DNA from: Phytophthora quininea
Taxonomy: Eukaryota > Oomycota > Peronosporomycetes > Peronosporales > Peronosporaceae
Direction: 5' to 3'
NCBI GenBank assembly: GCA_011947345.1
Contig: JAAVTG010000538.1
Location: 558,001-622,000 of the forward strand
Length of the DNA stretch: 64,000 bases
This document shows, piece after piece, positions 1-11,723 of the stretch; the stretch's first letter is position 1, and every line of letters starts with the position of its first letter. Position numbers and translations under genes: made by a program. The notes below the pieces were generated by a model. That model worked only from the letters and a program-made list of their open reading frames with translations, was not told where the DNA came from and searched no databases.

Positions 1-1323
1 TCGCTCGGCCAAGATCATCATGGACGGTGTCCGCAAGGTGGCCGACTCTGGCCGAACGATCATCTGTACGATCCACCAGCCTTCGTCGGAGGTGTTCTAC
101 CTGTTCGACAGCCTGCTGCTGCTGAAGCGTGGTGGTGAGACGGTGTTCTACGGCAACCTGGGCCAGAACTGCCGCAACCTGGTGGACTACTTTGAGAACA
201 TCCCTGGCGTGGCCCCACTGCCGAAGGGCTACAACCCTGCTACGTGGATGCTGGAGTGCATCGGCGCCGGTGTGAACAACTCGGCCGCTGACAGCTTGGA
301 TTTCGTTGAATATTTCAAGAAGAGCCCCTCAACCAAGAACTGGAAGCGAACTTGGCGAAGGAAGGAATTACGATTCCGTCGCCAGACCTCCCGGAGATGG
401 TATTTGCCAAGAAGCGAGCAGCAGACTCGAAAACGCAGATGAAGTTTGTGGTGATGAGGTTTATCCATATGTACTGGCGCACTCCAAGCTACAGCCTGAC
501 TCGCATCTACCTCGCAGTCTTCCTTGCACTGGTTTTCGGACTCACGTTCCTGGATGTAGATTACGCGTCTTACTCGGGTCTGAATTCTGGTGTCGGTATG
601 GTCTTCACAGCTGCACTGTTCCAGGCCATGATGACGTTCCAGAGTGTGTTGCCGCTGGCTTGTACCGAAAGAGCTTCCTACTACCGTGAACGCGCAGCGC
701 AGACCTACAACGCGCTGTGGTACTTTGTCGGATCGACGCTGGCTGAGATCCCGTACTGCTTCGCCAGCGGCGGCATCTTCACCCTCATCTTCTACCCCAT
801 GGTGGGCTTCTCAGGCGTTGAAACTGCCATCAAGTTTTGGATGGCGATCTCGCTGATGGTGATGATGGAGGTCTACTTTGGCATGATGTTTGCGTACGCC
901 ATGCCGTCCGAGGAGGTGGCGGCCATCATCGGTCTGCTCTTCAACGCGATCTTCATGATGTTCATGGGCTTCAGTCCTCCGGCCTACTCGATCCCGTCGG
1001 GCTACACATGGCTGTACAAGATCTCGCCGCTGCGGTTCCCGCTGTCGATCATGGAGGCGTTGGTGTTCGCCGACTGTGACGATCTTCCCACGTGGGACGA
1101 GGCCTCGCAGTCGTACGTCGGCGGTGGTTCCAAGCTGAGTTGCAAGCCGATGAAGAACTCCCCGTCAACGTGGGCCACATCACGATCAAGGAGTACACCG
1201 AGCAGTACTTTGGCTTCAAGCACAGCATGATCGCGCTACTACTTTGTAGTGATCGGCTGCATCGTCCTGTTCCGCGTGCTGGGTCTCATCGCTCTGCGCT
1301 ACATCAACCACCAGAAGCGGTAG
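1..1323 (+). CDS. PDR-type ABCG transporter, C-terminal part (gene 1; 5' end outside window)
   Basis: C-terminal third of a full-size PDR (ABCG) ATP-driven plasma-membrane exporter. The visible sequence begins just after the second Walker B motif (residues RSAKIIMDGVRK), passes the H-loop (TIHQPSSEVFYLFD), and continues through the second transmembrane domain to the family end motif INHQKR and TAG at 1321-1323. Three frame breaks are present: a missing base near 325-330 (CCCCTC), one near 1160-1163 (C run) and two bases near 1230. Reading across them keeps continuous similarity to gene 2 downstream. Positions 1-270 differ from gene 2 (4972-5241) at only a couple of sites. It is first in a head-to-tail array. 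Identity is certain; whether the breaks are real is not. Confidence 0.9.
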
Positions 1324-2136
1324 AGCAACACCGAGCAGAGCAGTTTCCAGCGGCCGTGGCATTCGCGACGAAAGCTGTAGCGCTACTACATACCTGGTGG
1401 ATTTTTCCTGCGCGTGTCTGCATTTGCATTCCTCAGTCAATACATTCATTTTTCCTCCTGACAAAGGATACCTTTTGGCATAAACTGCCGTCGACAGGGC
1501 GTGTTGATGCCTTTCAGTGTTGCTGCCTTGTCGAGGGGCAATTGTCTGAATTTCGGGGATCGGAGCCGATGATGGCAGGGTGAAGAGACCGAGCATGTGG
1601 TCGCTGCCGCTTGCCATCATCACCGAGTTTGCCTTGGCCTTTTGCTAGCAGCAGCCTTGTCATTGGTCATTAGAGGCTGTTGACCATAATCCCCTGCCCG
1701 CTGTCAAATCGAGCAGGAAGCTGTAATTCGGGACGTGCCAGGCAACCAAGCTCGCTTTCGCGACCGAGCTGGCGTCGAAAGGCGAATGCAGTCGGCGTTC
1801 CGTTCCTCTTGGTGGTATTTATTTTAGTTGTATCGATCCGATAAAAGGTATCGTCTCGCGGAAACGACTCTCCAACTTACACATCTTTTTCGAGCTCTGC
1901 AGCCCCCGAGTGCGATACACTTGATGATGCCATTTGGCCCGCGCGGTACACACGGAAAGTAATCGGTGATGATGGTCACTGCAGCGGCACGCCTTCTGAA
2001 CTTGCTCCGGCTGGAAAGAAAGCGACTGACACGTCCGTCGCAGTGTGTCGCTTCGTCGATCGCCCGACAATGCTCGGCCCCCGTTCGTTTGACAGGACCC
2101 CGCCGCCGCGGGGGTTTAACGCCGCCAAGTCGGTGG
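1324..2136. other. Intergenic region between PDR genes 1 and 2
   Basis: About 0.8 kb without a supported gene; short open frames are present on both strands but none has a recognisable domain. It should hold the 3' UTR of gene 1 and the promoter of gene 2. A GC-rich palindromic stretch (CCGCCGCGGG) lies near 2100-2113. Confidence 0.5.
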
Positions 2137-2152
2137 TTCATTCCTCTTTTTC
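2137..2152 (+). promoter_or_regulatory. Oomycete Inr/FPR-like core promoter of PDR gene 2
   Basis: TTCATTCCTCTTTTTC resembles the oomycete initiator plus flanking promoter region (TCATTYYNCAWTTT) with one or two mismatches, and lies 37-52 bp before the ATG at 2189. Confidence 0.45.
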
Positions 2153-2188
2153 CTGCTTAGCCCCCAAGCCAACCCCAAGGAGCTAACC

Positions 2189-5100
2189 ATGGAATACAGC
2201 ACAGCGCCGTCGCCGACAACGGCCAAGAAGCTCGGCCTCGAGTCGGGCAAGGCCCTCATGGCCGAGGGTCCGCAGGTCCTGCACGAGTACGTGGCCTCTA
2301 AGCTCGGAGCTGCCATGGGTCGCGCCATGCCACAGATGGACGTCCGATTCAGCAACCTGTCCGTGTCCGCCGACATCACCATCGTCGACGACCCTGGTGT
2401 CCAGCACGAACTGCCGACCATCCCCAACACCATGAAGAAGGCGTTCGTCGGACCCAAGAAGCGTGTCGTCCGCAAGGAAATCCTCAAGGACGTCAGCGGT
2501 GTGTTCGCACCGGGCAAGATCACGCTGCTGTTGGGCCAGCCTGGCTCCGGCAAGTCGTCGCTGCTCAAGATGCTCAGCGGTCGGTTCCCGTGCGGAAAAA
2601 CATCACCGTGGAAGGCAACGTGACTTTCAACAACGTGCAGCGTGAACAGATCATCAAGACGCTGCCCCAGTTCGTGGCCTATGTGAACCAGCGCGACAAG
2701 CACTTCCCCATGCTCACTGTCAAGGAGACGCTCGAGTTCGCACACAAGTTCTGCGGTGGTGAGCTGTCCAAGCGCGGCGAGGAAATGTTGTCCAAGGGAT
2801 CCGCTCAGGAGAACCTGGAGGCGCTTGAAGCGGCCAAGGCTGTCTTCGCTCACTACCCGGACATCATCATCCAGCAGCTCGGTCTGGAGAACTGCCAGAA
2901 CACCATCGTCGGCGACGCCATGACCCGCGGTGTCTCCGGTGGTGAGCGCAAGCGTGTGACCACTGGTGAAATGGAGTTCGGCACCAAGTACATCACGCTC
3001 ATGGACGAGATCAGTACGGGTCTCGACAGTGCCGCCACCTACGACATCATCAACACGCAGCGCAGTGTGGCGCACACGCTGCGCAAGACGGTGGTCATCG
3101 CCCTGTTGCAGCCGTCCCCGGAAGTGTTCGCGTTGTTCGACGATGTGATGATCCTGAACGAAGGCCAGGTGATGTACCATGGCCCGTGCAGTCGTGTGGA
3201 AGACTACTTCGAGCGACTGGGCTTCTCCTGCCCCCGGAGCGCGATATCGCTGACTACCTGTTGGATTTGGGCACACAGGAGCAGTACCGCTACCAGGTGC
3301 AGACCCACCCGACCAAGCAACCTCGCAGAGCTGATGAATTCGCTGAGTCGTTCCGTCGCTCGAACGTCCACCAGGAAATGCTGAAAGAGCTGGAGGCTCC
3401 GCACGATGAAGACCTGCTCCGAAACGTGGCCGAGGTCATGGACCCGACCCCGACGTTCCATCAGTCGTTCATGGAGAACATGCTGACGCTGCTTAAGCGC
3501 CAGCTCATGGTGACATACCGCAACAAGCCGTTCGTCTTCGGCCGCCTTATGATGATCACCGTGATGGGGTTGCTCTTCTGCACCATCTTCTACAACTTCG
3601 ACCCGACGCAGGTCTCCGTGGTCATGGGTGTCATCTTCTCCACCATTATGTTCCTGTCCATGGGCCAGTCGTCGCAGATTCCAACCTACATGGCCGAACG
3701 CGAGGTGTTCTACAAGCAGCGTGGCGCCAACTTCTTCCAGACCGGCGCCTACGTGTTGGCCACATCGATGAGTCAGATCCCGCTGGCTGTCGTCGAGACG
3801 GCGCTGTTCGGTTCGCTCGTGTATTGGATCTGCGGATTTGTCGCCGAAGCGCAGCTCTTCATCATCTTCGAGCTCGTCGTGCTGCTGTCGAACTTGGCAA
3901 TGGGCATGTGGTTCTTCTTCCTGTCGGCGATTGGCCGCAACGGTGATATTGCGACCCCGCTGGGTATGGTGTCGGTGTTGATCTTCGTTATCTTCGCGGG
4001 TTTCATCGTGACCAAGAGCCAAATCCCGGACTACCTCATCTGGGCCCACTGGATCAGTCCCATGACCTGGAGTCTCAAGGCGCTTGCTATCAACCAGTAC
4101 CGCTCCGGTCCGATGGACGTGTGTGTACGACGGCATCGACTACTGCACGAACTACGGCATGAAGATGGGTGAGTACTACCTCAATTCGTTCGACTTCGAC
4201 ACGGAGAAGGAGTGGATTGTGTACGGCGTCATCTACTCGGCGGCTGTGTACGTGGTCTTCATGTTCCTGTCCTACTTGGCGCTCGAGTACATCCGTTACG
4301 AGGTGCCGGAGAACGTCGATGTGTCGGAGAAGCTGGTCGAAGATGAGACCTACGCCATGCTGGAGACTCCCAAGAAGAAGGGTGCCAATAACACCGACGA
4401 CTACGTGGTGGAGCTCAACGACCGCGAGAAGAACTTCACGCCTGTGACGGTGGCTTTCCAGGATCTGTGGTACTCGGTGCCGAACCCCAAGAACCCCAAG
4501 GAGTCTCTCGAATTGCTCAAGGGTATCAATGGCTTTGCTGTCCCCGGATCGATCACTGCGCTTATGGGATCATCAGGAGCTGGCAAGACGACGCTGATGG
4601 ATGTGATTGCTGGCCGTAAGACCGGTGGCAAGATCGAAGGCAAGATTCTGTTGAACGGCTACGAAGCCAACGACTTGGCCATCCGTCGGTGCACGGGATA
4701 CTGTGAGCAGATGGATGTCCACTCGGAGGCTGCTACGATCCGCGAGGCTCTGACTTTCAGCTCCTTCCTGCGCCAAGACGCCTCCATTCCGGATGCGAAG
4801 AAGTACGACTCGGTTGACGAATGCATTGAGCTGCTGGGCCTGGAGGACATCGCCGACCAGATCATCCGCGGCAGCTCGGTGGAGCAGATGAAGCGACTGA
4901 CGATCGGCGTGGAGCTTGCTGCCCAGCCGAGTGTGATTTTCCTGGATGAACCGACGAGTGGCCTCGACGCTCGCTCGGCCAAGATCATTATGGACGGTGT
5001 CCGCAAGGTGGCCGACTCTGGCCGTACGATCATCTGTACGATCCACCAGCCTTCGTCGGAGGTGTTCTACCTGTTCGACAGCCTGCTGCTGCTGAAGCGT

Positions 5101-6293
5101 GGTGGTGAGACGGTGTTCTACGGCAACCTGGGCCAGAACTGCCGCAACCTGGTGGACTACTTTGAGAACATCCCTGGCGTGGCCCCACTGCCGAAGGGCT
5201 ACAACCCTGCTACGTGGATGCTGGAGTGCATCGGCGCCGGTGTGAACAGCACGGCGGCTGAGATCAACTTTGTCGACTACTTCAACAAGAGCTCGTACCG
5301 CCAAGTGCTTGACTCCGAGATGGCCAAGGAAGGTGTCACCGTGCCGTCACCTGACCTCCCGGAGATGGTATTTGCCAAGAAGCGTGCTGCCACCTCTGCG
5401 ACGCAGATGAAATTCGTCGTGACTCGCTTCTTCCATATGTACTGGCGCACCCCGACCTACAACTTGACGCGTATGATGATCGCCGTCTTCCTGGCTGTGC
5501 TCTTCGGCATCGTCTTCATTGACGCCAACTACGACTCGTACTCTGGCTTGAACTCTGGCGTCGGTATGGTGTACATGGCTTCTCTGTTCCTGGCCATGAC
5601 GGCGTTCCAGAGTGTGCTGCCGCTGTCCTCTTCTGAGCGCGCGTCGTACTACCGCGAACGTGCATCGCAGACCTACAACGCGCTGTGGTACTTTGTCGGA
5701 TCGACGCTGGCTGAGATCCCGTACTGCTTCGCCAGCGGCGGCATCTTCACCCTCATCTTCTACCCCATGGTGGGCTTCACGGACGTCGGTGTGGGCTTTA
5801 TCTTCTGGCTGGCGGCGTCGCTCAGCGTGCTCATGCAGGTCTACATGGGTCAGATGTTCGCGTACGCCATGCCTTCGGAGGAAGTGGCGGCCATCATCGG
5901 TCTTCTCTTCAACCTCATCTTCATGCAGTTCATGGGCTTCAGTCCTCCGGCCTACTCGATCCCATCGGGCTACACGTGGCTGTACAAGATCTCGCCGCTG
6001 CGGTTCCCCGTGTCGATCATGGTGGCGCTCGTTTTCGCCGACTGTGACGATCTTCCCACGTGGGACGAGGCCTCGCAGTCGTACGTCGGCGGTGGTTCCA
6101 AGCTGAGTTGCAAGCCGATGAAGAACTCCCCGTCAACGTGGGCCACATCACGATCAAGGAGTACACCGAGGAGTACTTTGGCTTCAAGCACAGCACGATC
6201 ACGCGCTACTTCTTCGTCATCATCGGCTGCATCATCCTGTTCCGCGTGCTGGCGCTGATCGCTCTGCGCTACATCAACCACCAGAAGCGGTAA
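2189..6293 (+). CDS. PDR-type ABCG transporter (gene 2)
   Basis: Full-size PDR transporter with the reverse order NBD1-TMD1-NBD2-TMD2. The start at 2189 has a good context (ACCATGG) and gives the family N-terminus with the ESGKALMAEGPQ motif. NBD1 has Walker A GQPGSGKS and signature VSGGERKR; NBD2 has Walker A GSSGAGKTT, a degenerate signature SSVEQMKR, and Walker B FLDEPTSGLD. The chain ends INHQKR. Four frame breaks occur: C run at 2587-2589, C run at 3231-3235, a lost GT in the GT repeat at 4119-4127, and C run at 6128-6131. Allowing for five missing bases gives 1370 codons including the stop, the normal family length, so I treat the gene as functional with sequence errors. Likely role: export of toxins, plant metabolites or lipids. 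Confidence 0.92.
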
Positions 6294-7438
6294 ATCCTCT
6301 CTAGAGAGACACACGAGCGAGCAAGCTCATCTGTATACAGTACTGCATCGTAGGCTTTCACACATACGACAAAGATAAAGTGCTTGAAAGCTAAAGGTGA
6401 CTTTGTCTTTGGTTCTTAGGAAGCGGTTCAGCTTCTGTGCTGTGGCGAAGAGGCCGCTAGATGACCACTACTCTCTGGACCAAGCTGACCGAAGCGGTGT
6501 CATAACTAACGTGAAGTTCATGCAGTGTGGTAAGGGACGTGACTCTCTTGTGCGTTGTGAGAGCAAAGCGTTTGGTCGTGAGCTGCATGGAATAGTTCAT
6601 CGTGGAGTAGTTGGGGCGAGTCCAGAGGATATCCTTGCGCGTTGTTCATTCTGCTTGCGTTGGACCGAGGCAAATTCGTTGTGGACCTTCAGCATCTAAG
6701 AAGGTTGACTAGAAACAACTGCTGCAGTTGTGAATCTGACCAAGACAACACCGAGACCAGGGGAAAGTTTCTGTTTCATTGCTACATGTAGTTGACCGTG
6801 GATCAGATTTGACTCGGGCGCTCTCTCGACGTATGATGGAGAGGTGTCTGGCCAACCATCACCTGTACCGCCGAGAAGACAGCAGCTCGGTGCTCAAAGA
6901 GATCCCGAAGATTGCTAGGAACGTGGTCGTTGTATACCCGGCTGGATTTCCCCAATCACCGGTCTTTCTCGTACATGAAGAAGTTGCTGCGACTCGATTC
7001 TTATTGAAAACGAAGCACACAGCACACAACTTGTAGTGTGTTTGTAGTAGCACCGACGCACGCGCACTGACGCACGAAAATTATACTAGTACTTGATTGT
7101 ATGCCTAAAAAGTATTGGAGCCCTTGGCAACGAGGAAGGCGGCGGCGGCGGCGACGACGACGACGGCAACTGCGAGAGCCCTCCGCCGACTAGTAAACAC
7201 GAGTTCCCGCATCGAAAATGAGTGTCGGGGGATCACGCTGTGGCCATGGCCTCGGTATCCTGCGTCATTCTTCCGCGCCAAAGTAAACATGGGCAGCCCT
7301 GCAGTCGCGGCAATCATCGTCTTCGCCAATCAGCGACGACGACGCCCTGATTGTGGTAAAACTTGTCGTCTCTTTCCAGAGCAATCACGGGATGCAATTG
7401 CACAACATCTACCTTCTATGTCGGAGCTCTTCGTCCGA
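6294..7438. other. Intergenic region between PDR genes 2 and 3
   Basis: About 1.1 kb. Open frames at 6397-6699 and 6779-7036 begin at non-ATG codons or have no recognisable domain, and I do not call them. A GGC/GAC trinucleotide run lies at about 7138-7170. The 3' part should contain the gene 3 promoter. Confidence 0.5.
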
Positions 7439-7452
7439 GTCATTTTGAATTT
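7439..7452 (+). promoter_or_regulatory. Inr/FPR-like core promoter of PDR gene 3
   Basis: GTCATTTTGAATTT is close to TCATTYYNCAWTTT and sits about 40-50 bp upstream of the ATG at 7489, the same spacing as in the other PDR genes. Confidence 0.35.
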
Positions 7453-7488
7453 ACCACCTCCGAGTCAAATTCAACCCCCACAACTTTC

Positions 7489-10400
7489 ATGGGGACTCGA
7501 CGCCAACCGGACGCGACGCCGTCGTCACCTTCGAGTCCGGCGCTTCTCTCATGGCCAAAGGCTCCGAGAACTTGCACGACATCATGGCCACCAACATGGA
7601 GAGAACTCTGGGGCCTCTGCCCCAGATGGAGATCCGCTTCAGCAACGTTTCATTGAGTGCAGACGTCGTCGTCGTGGAGGAAGACGGCTCCAAGCAGGAG
7701 TTGCCGACCATCCCCAACACCATCAAGAAGGCCTTCGCCGGCCCAAAGAAGCGCTCGGTGCACAAGGAGATCCTCAAGAATGTGAGCGGCGTGTTCAAGC
7801 CGGGCAAGCTCACGCTGCTGCTGGGTCAGCCAGGCTCCGGCAAGTCAGCGCTCATGAAGCTGCTCAGTGGCCGCTTCCCCATGGACAAGAACATCTCGAT
7901 GGAGGGCGACATCTCGTTCAACAATGTACCGAGGAAGCAGCTGCTGGACCGACTGCCGCAGTTCGTGTCGTACGTGGACCAACGGGACCGTCACTTCGCT
8001 CCGTTGACGGTGAAGGAGACGCTGGAGTTCGCCTACAAGGTGTGTGGTGGAGACATCACCAAGCGGAAGGAAGTAGTTGCAGCTCTACAGGGTCAAAAGG
8101 ACATGGAGGCATTGGAAGCGACCAGGAAGGTCTTCGCCAACTACCCGGAAGTGGTGATTCAGCAGCTTGGCCTTCAGAATTGCCAGAACACGATCGTTGG
8201 CGACGCGATGATTCGTGGAGTCTCTGGCGGGAGCGGAAACGTGTGACGACTGGAGAGATGGAGTTCGGCATGAAGTACGTGAGTCTGATGGACGAGATCA
8301 GCACCGGTCTGGACAGTGCCGCGACCTACGACATCATCAACACGCAGCGTAGTGTGGCGCACAAACTGCACAAGACGGTGGTGATCGCTTTGCTGCAGCC
8401 GTCACCCGAGATTTTCTCGTTGTTCGACGATGTGATGATCCTGAACGAGGGAGAGCTGATGTACCATGGCCCCTGCGACAAGGTGGAAGGCTACTTTGAA
8501 GGATTGGGCTTCAAGTGTCCACCCGGACGTGACATTGCGGATTATCTACTGGACCTAGGTACTCCTGAGCAGCATCGCTACGAAGTTGAGCAATCTTCAA
8601 AGGCCCCACGTGAACCTCACGAATTCGGCGAAGGCTTCCGCCAGTCAGAGTTTTATAGCGATACTCTGACCGCGCTGGAGGCTGCTCATGCACCGGAACT
8701 GTTGAACACGGTGAAGCAAAACATGGACCCGATGCCCAAGTTCCAGCAATCGTTCCTGGAAAGTACCGCAGAGCTGTTCAGACGCGAGATGATGATCACG
8801 TACCGCAACAAGGCCTTTGTCATGGGAAGACTCGTCATGATCACCGTCATGGGATTGCTGTTTAGTACGATTTACTACGACTTCGACCCCACGGAAATAT
8901 CCGTTGTGGCTGGTGTGATCTTCTCGACTGTCATGTTCCTGTCCATGGGCCAGTCGTCCCAGCTGCCGGTGTACATGGCCAACCGCGAGATCTTCTACAA
9001 GCAACGCGGTGCCAACTTCTATCGGACTTCATCATATGTCTTCGCTTCGTCGGTGGGTCAGATCCCTTTATCGCTGATGGAAACCATCGTGTTTGGATCG
9101 CTCGTTTACTGGATGTGTGGCTTTGCTGCTGACGTCGCACTGTTCATTATTTTCGAGCTCATCGTGCTGCTGTCGAACTTGGCAATGGGCATGTGGTTCT
9201 TCTTCCTGTCGGCTGCGTGCTCTCACGAGAACATTGCCACTCCGTTGTGTATGATGTCGATTCTCATCTTCATCATCTTTGCGGGCTTCATTGTCACGAC
9301 CGACGAAATTCCTGACTACCTCATTTGGGCTCACTGGATCAGTCCAATGACTTGGAGTCTGAAAGCGCTGTGCATCAACCAGTACCGTTCTAGCGACTTT
9401 GACGTGTGCGTCTACGGCGCGATCGACTACTGCACTGACTACGGCATGACCATGGGTGAGTACTACTTGAATCTGTTTGGGCTTGACACTGGTAAGGAGT
9501 GGATCGCATACGGTATTATTTACCTTGCGGCTGTGTACGTGGGCTTCATGATCCTGTCGTATCTGGCGTTGGAATACCTTCGTTACGAAGCTCCCGTCAA
9601 TGTGAACGTTGCAGAGAAGCCGACGGGAGATGACTCGTACGCTCTCGTGAAAACACCAAAGAGCAGCACAAGAGAACAGACCGCAATTGAGGTGCCTGTG
9701 AACTCTCACGAGCAGAACTTTGTGCCGGTGACGGTAGCATTCAAAGACCTCCACTACTGGGTGCCTGACCCAAAGAACCCGAAGGAGTCTCTCGAATTGC
9801 TCAAGGGTATCAATGGATACGCGGTACCCGGATCGATCACTGCGCTCATGGGATCGACCGGTGCTGGCAAGACGACGCTGATGGATGTGATTGCTGGCCG
9901 TAAGACCGGTGGCAAGATCGAAGGCAAGATTATGCTGAACGGCTACGAAGCGAGTGACCTTGCTATTCGTCGGTGCACGGGATACTGTGAGCAGATGGAC
10001 GTGCACTCGGAGGCTGCTACGATCCGCGAGGCTCTGACTTTCAGCGCCTTCCTCCGTCAAGATGCCTCCATTCCGGATGCCAAGAAGTACGACTCAGTTG
10101 ACGAATGCATTGAAATGCTGGGCCTGGAGGACATCGCCGACCAGATCATCCGCGGCAGCTCGGTGGAGCAGATGAAGCGACTGACGATCGGCGTGGAGCT
10201 TGCTGCCCAGCCGAGTGTGATTTTCCTGGATGAACCAACGAGTGGACTCGACGCTCGCTCGGCCAAGATCATTATGGACGGTGTCCGCAAGGTGGCCGAC
10301 TCTGGCCGTACGATCATCTGTACGATCCACCAGCCTTCGTCGGAGGTGTTCTACCTGTTCGACAGCCTGCTGCTGCTGAAGCGTGGTGGTGAGACGGTGT

Positions 10401-11581
10401 TCTACGGCGACCTTGGCCCCAAGTGCCGCAACCTGATCGACTACTTTGAGAACATCCCTGGCGTGGCTCCGCTGCCGAAGGGCTACAACCCTGCCACATG
10501 GATGCTAGAGGTCATCGGCGCCGGTGTCAACAACTCGGCTGCTGATGACACCGACTTTGCCGAGTACTTTAAGGAGAGCTCCTACAACCAGCAGTTGGAG
10601 AAGAACATGTCGAAGGAAGGCATCACTATCCCCTCCCCAGAACTGCCGGAGATTGTTTTCGCTAAGAAGCGCGCTGCCTCCTCGATGACTCAGATGAAGT
10701 TCGTGGTGACGCGATTCTTCCAGATGTACTGGCGCACACCGAGCTATACGCTCACCCGCTTCGTGATGTCGGTGTTCCTAGCGCTGGTCTTCGGCATTGT
10801 CTTCATCAACCCCCAGTACGCATCTTACTCAGGTCTGGCTTCTGGTGTCGGTATGGTGTTCATGGCTGCGCTGTTCCTGTCCATGATGGGTTTCAACAGT
10901 GTGGTGCCTCTTACGTGCGCTGAGCGACCGTCTTTCTACCGCGAACGTGCATCCCAGACGTACAACGCGTTCTGGTACTTCGTCGGCTCGACTCTTGTCG
11001 AGATCCCGTACAGCTTCGTCAGTGGCGGTCTCTTCACGGTTGTGCTCTACCCTCTTGCGGGCTTCACGGATGTTATGATTGGCTTTCTGTTCTGGATCGC
11101 CATCTCGCTGACGGTGCTGATGCAAGTGTACCTGGGCCAGTTCTTCTCATACGCGATGCCAACGGAGGAAGTTGCTGCAATTATCGGTATGTTGTTCAAT
11201 TCGGTTCTGATGATGTTCATGGGCTACAATCCGCCGGCGTCTTCCATCCCGCAAGGCTACAAGTGGCTGTACACGATCTCGCCGCAAAAGTTCCCCATGT
11301 GCATTTTGGTGGCGCTGGTCTTCACTAAGTGCGAGACGCTGCCCACGTGGGACGAAGCCACGCAGTCGTACATCAATGTCGGCTCGGATCTTGGTTGCCA
11401 GCCGATGGCGAACGCGCCTGCGACGATCGGCCACACGACGCTGAAGGAGTACACCGAGTCGTTCTACGGCTTTAAGTGGGACGAAATCGGCCAGAACTTC
11501 GGCATCGTGCTCGGTTGCATCGTCTTATTCCGCATCTGGGCGGCGCTGGCGCTGCGTTTCATCAACCACCAGAAAAGATAA
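7489..11581 (+). CDS. PDR-type ABCG transporter (gene 3)
   Basis: Full-size PDR exporter, NBD1 (GQPGSGKS)-TMD1-NBD2 (GSTGAGKTT, SSVEQMKR, FLDEPTSGLD)-TMD2, ending INHQKR. The first ATG in the correct frame without correction is 7551, but the family motif FESGASLMAKG lies upstream of it in that frame with no Met. The ATG at 7489 (ATGGGGAC) would read into this motif if the G run were one base longer, so I place the start at 7489. A second lost G at 8229-8231 breaks the NBD1 signature (SGGERKR). With both bases the gene is 1365 codons including the stop, matching its neighbours. The NBD2 half is nearly identical to gene 2, suggesting conversion. Alternative: start at internal Met 7551. Confidence 0.9.
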
Positions 11582-11723
11582 GCAAGACTGTGCACAGTAC
11601 AGCACTGCTTGAATTTCACTACTACGTTAAAAAAATTGCATGAATTCTTCAGACACCCACATATATTGGTTTCAGCTACGCTCACTTCAACGCTGCCAGC
11701 TCCTGCTTCGTACACCACGCTAC

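Noticed and set aside
2095..2115. GC-rich palindrome as terminator or regulatory hairpin
   Set aside because: Eukaryotic context; a short palindrome in a GC-rich 5' region is not sufficient evidence.
3204..4136. Long - strand open frame opposite PDR gene 2
   Set aside because: GC-rich coding sequence on + creates long antisense frames; the same pattern recurs opposite every PDR gene and shows low-complexity His/Glu/Arg composition without domains.
6397..7036. Two small + frames between genes 2 and 3
   Set aside because: Non-ATG first codons or atypical composition, and no recognisable motif; could not be supported.
9068..10060. 330-codon - strand frame opposite PDR gene 3
   Set aside because: Shadow of the + strand transporter; equivalent frames exist in the paralogues only where codon use matches.
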